Both the position numbers and the translations under genes were made by a program. Under the pieces are notes generated by a model. That model was not told the DNA's origin, searched no databases, and saw only the letters and a program-made list of their open reading frames with translations. Source: Antedon mediterranea (lineage: Eukaryota > Echinodermata > Crinoidea > Comatulida > Antedonidae). From it: 64,000 nt of DNA. Location: contig NC_092670.1 of assembly GCF_964355755.1 (NCBI RefSeq), positions 9,177,201 to 9,241,200 of the forward strand. The letters are read 5' to 3'. Numbering within the stretch: position 1 is the first letter of the stretch; each line of letters begins with the position of its first letter. Of the stretch, positions 57,673-64,000 are shown piece after piece.

Positions 57673-60600
57673 AGTCTAATATAGTTAGTGTTTCATAATC
57701 ATGTACATTTTTTAAAGAAACAAGCTGCTAAAAACCGATAGATTGGACATAGACATATGGAAATAATGTAAAATTTGGTAGTGCACGTTAATGAATAAAG
57801 TAACGTTCACATCATGATCGAAGTCTATTAGCTTTAATTACACATTAAGTCATCACGCATCAGCGATTTCAACATTAACTGATTATGTTAGCACATTTAC
57901 AAACATTAATTGTGTTGTATAAAATCATCAGCCAATCTGTACATAAAATCTCATAATAATATTACGAATATTTTTCTGAAATTTTCGCGCCAATACTAGC
58001 ATTGTACTAGCTGTTTATTATTTTGCTCACTAACTCTGTCGGTTTGTGTATCAAGTGTCTTCATATGTTTATGGATGGTGGGCTGTTGCGGACAGATGAA
58101 TTCCCCCCCCCCCCCCACTTCCCCATCTTCTATGGTAAAGAATTATACTCTCACTTTTCTCCTCCTTCACCAGAGAAGAAGGAAACTTCCAACGATATAT
58201 GCAAATTTTAATCCAACGATATATGCAAATTTTAATCCATTTTAACTGATACATTTATTTTAAATGCTTGCCCTTTATGTGGTTTAATGCCTATTTTCAG
58301 CAATAAATGACAGTCGCAGCCATCTCCGTAAAGGTTGGGAAATAGATATTTGACCTTTGACACCAATATCTGGACCACTTAGCGTCACAACCTTTTCCGA
58401 TTACACTTATCAATCATGTGTACATGTCTAACAGCACAAAACTAACATTCAAATCTTGTGAAATCAATAATAATAACGGCATGTTTGCCAATAACAATTC
58501 TAATATAACTTTCTTCCGCTTCTTTATGTAATCTAATTATGAATAATTATTATTAATTATATTTGATTTTCTAAATTAATTTTTTTAACATATAATTAAT
58601 CCATTATGAATAAAGAATACATGTTAATATAATTTAAATTTAAATTATTATTATTATAGTAAAATGTTTGTATAAAATAATTTATTCTTTTTAATAAAAA
58701 ATATTTATTCATGATTATATTCGAACTCATCCTTGTCAATATTATTACAACAATCTCCTTTTTGAAAATTCTTTTCGAACGTCTAGTCTATTTAAATTTG
58801 TTCCAGTTTCTGTTGTTCATAATTGTTTGCTCGCAAAAGAAACAGTTATTTTAAATACAGTCTAATCAGGAGATTTCTTTTCTCTTCTCATAATCTAAGA
58901 ATGAAATATGAATTTAAAATAGCTTACTCGAGATTGACGTTTCATTCATACTTTGGACAAGGCTATGTATGTTCATATGCATACAATAATATATAATAAT
59001 AATATATATAATATAATAATATAAAATATGTGCCAAATTAAATTGTTTTCAATATGTTATAACAAATATTTAGATTATATTGAATTTTATTTATAGAGAT
59101 TTAAAATACAAAACGGAAATTGCGTTTTTTGATTACAGGTTAAAATATGACCATGCACGAACAACCTATCTTCTTTGTACTATATTAGCAGTTGTCATCC
59201 ATATTAAATATGACAACTTGGTCCAGCTTGGTTGACTTCCAATTTCAGAGTCATGGGTTCAAATCATGTCGAGTCAAGGTTTTTTCATGACTCAAATGCC
59301 AGAAAGCTTATAAATAGCTTGATGATTAAATTTTTAGTTTTTCTGTCATGTGGTTAAACATTCAGAATGTGTATGAGATTTTTATCTTGACACAAAAGCT
59401 TAAGTGATAAAATCTTGGTATAGATAACTGAGTGGAATAATGATTGACGTTCAGTCTCAGAATACTGGGTTCAAATCTTGTATAAGTTACAATTTTCATA
59501 ATTTCACAATTTTTTAGCAATAACTTGACTTTCAGTCTCGCAATACTAAATGTTTTTCTCATGCAATGCAGAGAGGCATCTTGTGTTTATTGTAGATTAT
59601 AAAATACATGATTTTGAATATCATGGTTGTTAGTTAAAATCCTCTGTGTCTTGTTTTTCTTAATATAAATCTTTTTGTTGTGTTATATATAAGTAATGAC
59701 GGCATATTTTTGTTCAGCATGTTTTAGTTTAATAATAAAAGTTTTTTAGAAGACAGATTTTCTTAATATTTCTATTAATTACATGCATCGTTATTGTACA
59801 TTATAAGCCTCCACATCTACATACGTTGACCTTTTATCCTACGCTGAAGATTTCTTGTGTTATTGAAAGTAAATCTGTGTGAATACATTTCACTTAAAAG
59901 ATTGACAAAGTCCGAGCAACGTCTAATGATAGTAGGGTTGTCACGGATACGTGATTACGCTTTGAGTGGTTACTCATCCGTTGTTATGTTTAGCTAAATG
60001 CAGGGCCACGTAGTCTTGCTTGCGTACACTTCTACAGTTTGTTCATTTATCATTGAAATGCGTAATAACTTTGCATCTAGCTATGTAAACAAAGCTGAAA
60101 CTGTACTACTTAACCAAAATACATCTAGGTATATCACGTTTAACATACTGTATACCATTTAAAATTCTCAATTTAAAGTATTTCAATTTTCTTCTGTGGA
60201 GATGATCTTTTTAAGTCTAAAATATGATTTTAATTTATTATATGATATATAACAGTATGCCATTTTGAAATTATGGTGCCTTTTTTGTTTTTTTATAAAT
60301 AATTTTTGTTTCTCATAAATTTTCTCACTTTCATCTCATTTTATTAGATCAGATTAGATCGATTAAATCAATTTCTATATATTTTGTTAAATTTTTTGGT
60401 TTAAAATCCACAAAAGAATCTTAGTAATTAATACGAATAGGAACATATATCCGGTTCTAACTTTAAAATCTGTCGCTTTAAATTATTTCCACAAATTTAA
60501 CCTTATTTACATATGAAAATCGTTTGTTTAAATAACCTGAAATCTATATCCCATATGTTGCTTCCCATTCTTTCACAATTTCATCTCAGATATCACGTTT

Positions 60601-61111
60601 CACATATTTTAAGACTTAAATTTTCAAGTTCATAAATATTTGCATATATGTAATTCTGATGTATTGTAAAGTAGCAAGAATATTCACATTAAACATCTTT
60701 TTATCCCAGGAGTAATATTTACGTATTTTACATTTTTATTGCTTTTGTTATTTTTCTGTGTCAGTGTTTTTACAATGAATAATGATGATCTAGTTGTTTA
60801 GGGAATTAAAATTTAGATTTTTAACTGGATATTAAGTAAATATAACCAAGGTAGAGCCTATAATAGTATATTGTTTGTCATTGTTCAACATCTGCTACAT
60901 GAGAGCATGTCAATCTACAGTATACACTTTTTTTTTACTACAGTATATAATATCATAGAAGTGGAATCAGCAATAGGCATTGGTTTGTACATATTTTGCT
61001 AGTAATTTTTTTAGTAAATTTTTAATAGGACTATTCATTAATTTATAATTTTATATTATTTTAAAATGTAGTTCTTAGATTTTTTTCTGGTTAAATGTAG
61101 GAATTAAAACT

Positions 61112-61324
61112 TTAGGCCTTTATGTATGGGTTTTTTTTAAATAATTTTGTTAATTTGTTAGAAATAAGTTCCTCGATCATCTGAGCCATGAGGCGACAAA
61201 GGTCTCCATTCAGCTCTGTCAGCAGTGCAGCAACTCTTTCACTATAGTTCTTCTCTGTCTTTTTCTGACGGCCAACATGCACCACTCTATGTGGCCTCAA
61301 ATCAGACTTGGTTTTTAATAGCAT
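61112..61324 (-). other. Unassigned open frame, 70 codons, coding-like
   Basis: ATG start, then KSDLRPHRVVHVGRQKKTEK, NYSERVAALLTELNGDLC and MAQMIEELISNKL, before a low-complexity end. Its amphipathic, balanced composition stands out from the AT-rich intron. No family recognised. It could be a gene or retrocopy fragment, an antisense nested exon, or chance. Confidence 0.3.
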
Positions 61325-61673
61325 AGGTTTCGTATTTAATTGTCATGAAAGATAGTTGGCACAGTGGTTAGAAACAATTTCATTCGGATCCTAATACTAA
61401 CAATGTTTAGTGTTTTTGATCTTTTGAGTGTAAATCTGGACACCAACCATCCACTTTAGAACTTTAGATTATAAGCAGCCCATAGATATTATAAGCGCTA
61501 GAGGGAAGTAAACACGATGCTTTCTACTGAAAAATTTTTAGTGTAGAAAATATAATTTACAGTATTTTTGTATATAACCAAAAGTTTTTGTAGATTCATT
61601 TATTGTGAGTAACAATAATATATTTATATTACATTTTATGCTGGCAAGAAAATAGTGGTGTGTGTTTGTATAG

Positions 61674-61868
61674 CCCCTTTCTCACAGAGCTGAGTGCCAG
61701 GAATATTGCGGGAATATACCATTACCATGCCGGTATGGTTTTCTGTGAGAACGGGTCGTCTTGGCATCATGCCGGCACCATGCCGGCATCGACATGACCT
61801 GCTTTAGACCTAGTAATATTCTAGGGATATTCCCTGCAATGCCAGACGGGCATTCTGTGAGAACGTAA
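61674..61868. mobile_element. MITE-like element with TTCTCACAGA/TCTGTGAGAA
   Basis: CCCCTTTCTCACAGAGCTGA at the left and GCATTCTGTGAGAACG at the right form an inverted pair; an extra TTCTGTGAGAACGGG lies inside, along with repeats of CATGCCGG. GC-rich and non-coding. Confidence 0.55.
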
Positions 61869-62719
61869 CGCCGTTATATTCCGGGGTTCCCTGTCGAGGC
61901 TTCAGACACCTTGCGCGGTCAAGTGTATCACTTTGGCGCCGATTCAATTCAATTAACAATAATTATTTTGAACTGGAGGGATAATGAGATAAGAGAGCTG
62001 CTTAAAATAATTTAAGGGGACAAGAAGAAATTTGTAGCATAATCTATAGCAGGCCTAGGCCATATAGCTCTTTGTTGGTGCCTAACTAGCCTGACCCTTC
62101 GTCGCCTTGTAAATTGTACAGCCTTCTAAGGTGTTTTACAGATTGCCGACTGACGGCTAATTAATTGTGACAGAGCAGGTTTTAAAACTGCATATTTATT
62201 GAACAACTGCAATATCTTTTCAAGTTGAATTTGTTTAAGCTTTTTATTCCATTATGTTCGCAATCTAGCCATTGTCTATAACATCCTTGTAGCTCTGATC
62301 AACATCAGAACATTTTTTTTTACCTGTAAGGCATTAGATAATATGTTTATTGAGTTGTTGTCACAGAATAATGATGGAAATTAATTAGTTTATGATTATT
62401 TTTGATAACCTATATTACAAATGCATAATAATATACTTTATATGCTCATATGCCATAATTAAGGATATATTTTAGTTGATTAATATATTGGTAATGGTGT
62501 ATTAATTATTATAAACAAGTCGTAAATTATTTTAATTATACATAGATTGTGTATTTATGAATGAATGAATGGTTCTATTTTCAGCATGTATAGTATGTAC
62601 TTGAAAAGATGTATAGATAGGCAATCAATGAGTGAATATGTAAATAATATAAAATGATTGTTGAGGGAATTAAGAAGAGTGTAAACTAAACTAAATTAAA
62701 ATGGTAATGAATGGATAAA

Positions 62720-64000
62720 GGAACTAAATTTAAATATTAATAAATATTATGTAAATGAATAAAACTAAATTAGAATATCAAATGGATATGTAAATGAATG
62801 ATCTAAATTAGAATATCAAATGTATAATATGTAAATGAATGAAACTAAATTTGAATATATCAAATAAAATGTAAATGTATGAAACTAAATTAGAATATAT
62901 CAAACGGATATGTAAATGAATGATCTAAATTAGAATATCAAATGAATATGTAAATGAATAAAACTAAATTAGAATATCAAATGGATATGTAAATGAATGA
63001 AACTAAATTAGAATATCAAATGGATATGTAAATGAATGAAACTAAATTAGAATATCAAATGTATATGTAAATGAACGAAACTAAATTAGAATATCAAATG
63101 GATATGTAAATGAATGAAACTAAATTAGAATATCAAATGAATATGTAAATGAATGAAACTAAATTAGAATATCAAATGGATATGTAAATGAATGAAACTA
63201 AATTAGAATATCAAATGAATATGTAAATGAATTTGAATATCACTGAATATGAATATCACTGAATATGTAATGCATGAATAAATAAAACAATTAACTTAAC
63301 CTACAGAGTAGGACTAAATTAGAACATCAATCAAAATATGCAAATAAATGAATTTAAACTAAATTAAAATATATCAAATGTATATGTATGTAAATGAATG
63401 AAACTAAATTAAAATATATCAAATGTATATGTAAATGAATGAAACTAAATTAGAATATCAAATGAATATGTAATGAATGAACGAAACTAAATTAGAATAT
63501 CAAACGGATATGTAAATGAATGAAACTAAATTAGAAAATCAAATGGATATGTAAATGAATGAAACTAAATTAGAATATCAAATGGATATGTAAATGAACG
63601 AAACTAAATTAGAATATATCAAACGGATATGTAAATGAATGATCTAAATTAGAAAATCAAATGGATATGTAAATGAATGAAACTAAATTAGAATATATCA
63701 AACGGATATGTAAATGAATGATCTAAATTAGAATATCAAATGGATATGTAAATGAACGAAACTAAATTAGAATATATCAAACGGATATGTAAATGAATGA
63801 TCAAAATTAGAAAATCAAATGGATATGTAAATGAATGAAACTAAATTAGAATATATCAAACGGATATGTAAATGAATGAAACTAAATTAGAATATCAAAT
63901 GGATATGTAAATGAACGAAACTAAATTAGAATATCAAATGGATATGTAAATGAATGAAACTAAATTAGAATATCAAATGAATATGTAAATGAATAAAACT
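62720..64000 (+). repeat. 39-bp satellite array with 79-bp higher-order unit
   Basis: About thirty units of ACTAAATTAGAATATCAAAT plus GGATATGTAAATGAATGAA fill the right edge and continue beyond it. An interruption lies at about 63230-63310. Between 63600 and 63870 two variant units alternate, giving a 79-bp period. Confidence 0.95.

Larger units (their letters stand above)
54181..64000. other. PTPRN intron 8 (no further exon found)
   Basis: About 9.8 kb without a recognisable PTPRN exon. It holds family 2 repeat copy 3 (55490-55575), tRNA-like heads (56912, 59216, 59420), a truncated MITE (57600), a C run (58104-58117), a GC-rich MITE (61674) and a large satellite array (62720-64000). A small exon could have been missed in the AT-rich background. 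Confidence 0.55.

Overview
This is a eukaryotic, clearly AT-rich window with large introns, many short transposons and tRNA-derived SINEs. It most resembles a marine invertebrate deuterostome, probably an echinoderm. The clues are two single-copy-type animal genes with divergence typical of invertebrates, a SINE whose core resembles the animal Nin/Meta-SINE central domain, and very frequent TAGGCCTA palindromes. The species assignment is an inference. There is no prokaryotic, viral or CRISPR content.

The left third (3.5-23.8 kb) holds a complete gene on the minus strand for a GCN5/PCAF-type histone acetyltransferase (KAT2A/KAT2B ancestor, closer to KAT2B by key residues). I could place 17 coding exons. 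They join in frame to 815 codons plus a stop and carry a PCAF N-terminal homology domain, the GNAT acetyltransferase domain and a C-terminal bromodomain. Its introns are packed with MITEs and SINEs, one of which sits 13 nt from a splice donor.

About 3.9 kb separates this gene from a second gene, which runs the other way from 27.7 kb. It encodes the N-terminal half of a receptor-type protein tyrosine phosphatase of the IA-2/phogrin family (PTPRN/PTPRN2, IDA-1 in nematodes), a dense-core vesicle protein. Eight exons are visible: signal peptide, cysteine-rich RESP18-homology segment, a long acidic luminal region and the start of the membrane-proximal mature ectodomain. The transmembrane and phosphatase exons must lie beyond 64 kb. 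One of its introns appears to use a GC donor.

The rest is intronic or intergenic: two foldback elements (21.4-23.4 and 24.2-25.2 kb), several MITE families, SINEs (one abutting an interstitial telomere-type repeat), a LINE tail, CAT-rich microsatellite at 28-29 kb, several minisatellites, and a 39-bp satellite array that runs off the right edge. The two genes act in different processes (chromatin acetylation and regulated secretion); only their head-to-head layout links them. I found no convincing new multi-gene system. The most unusual items are repeat architectures and splice-site features.
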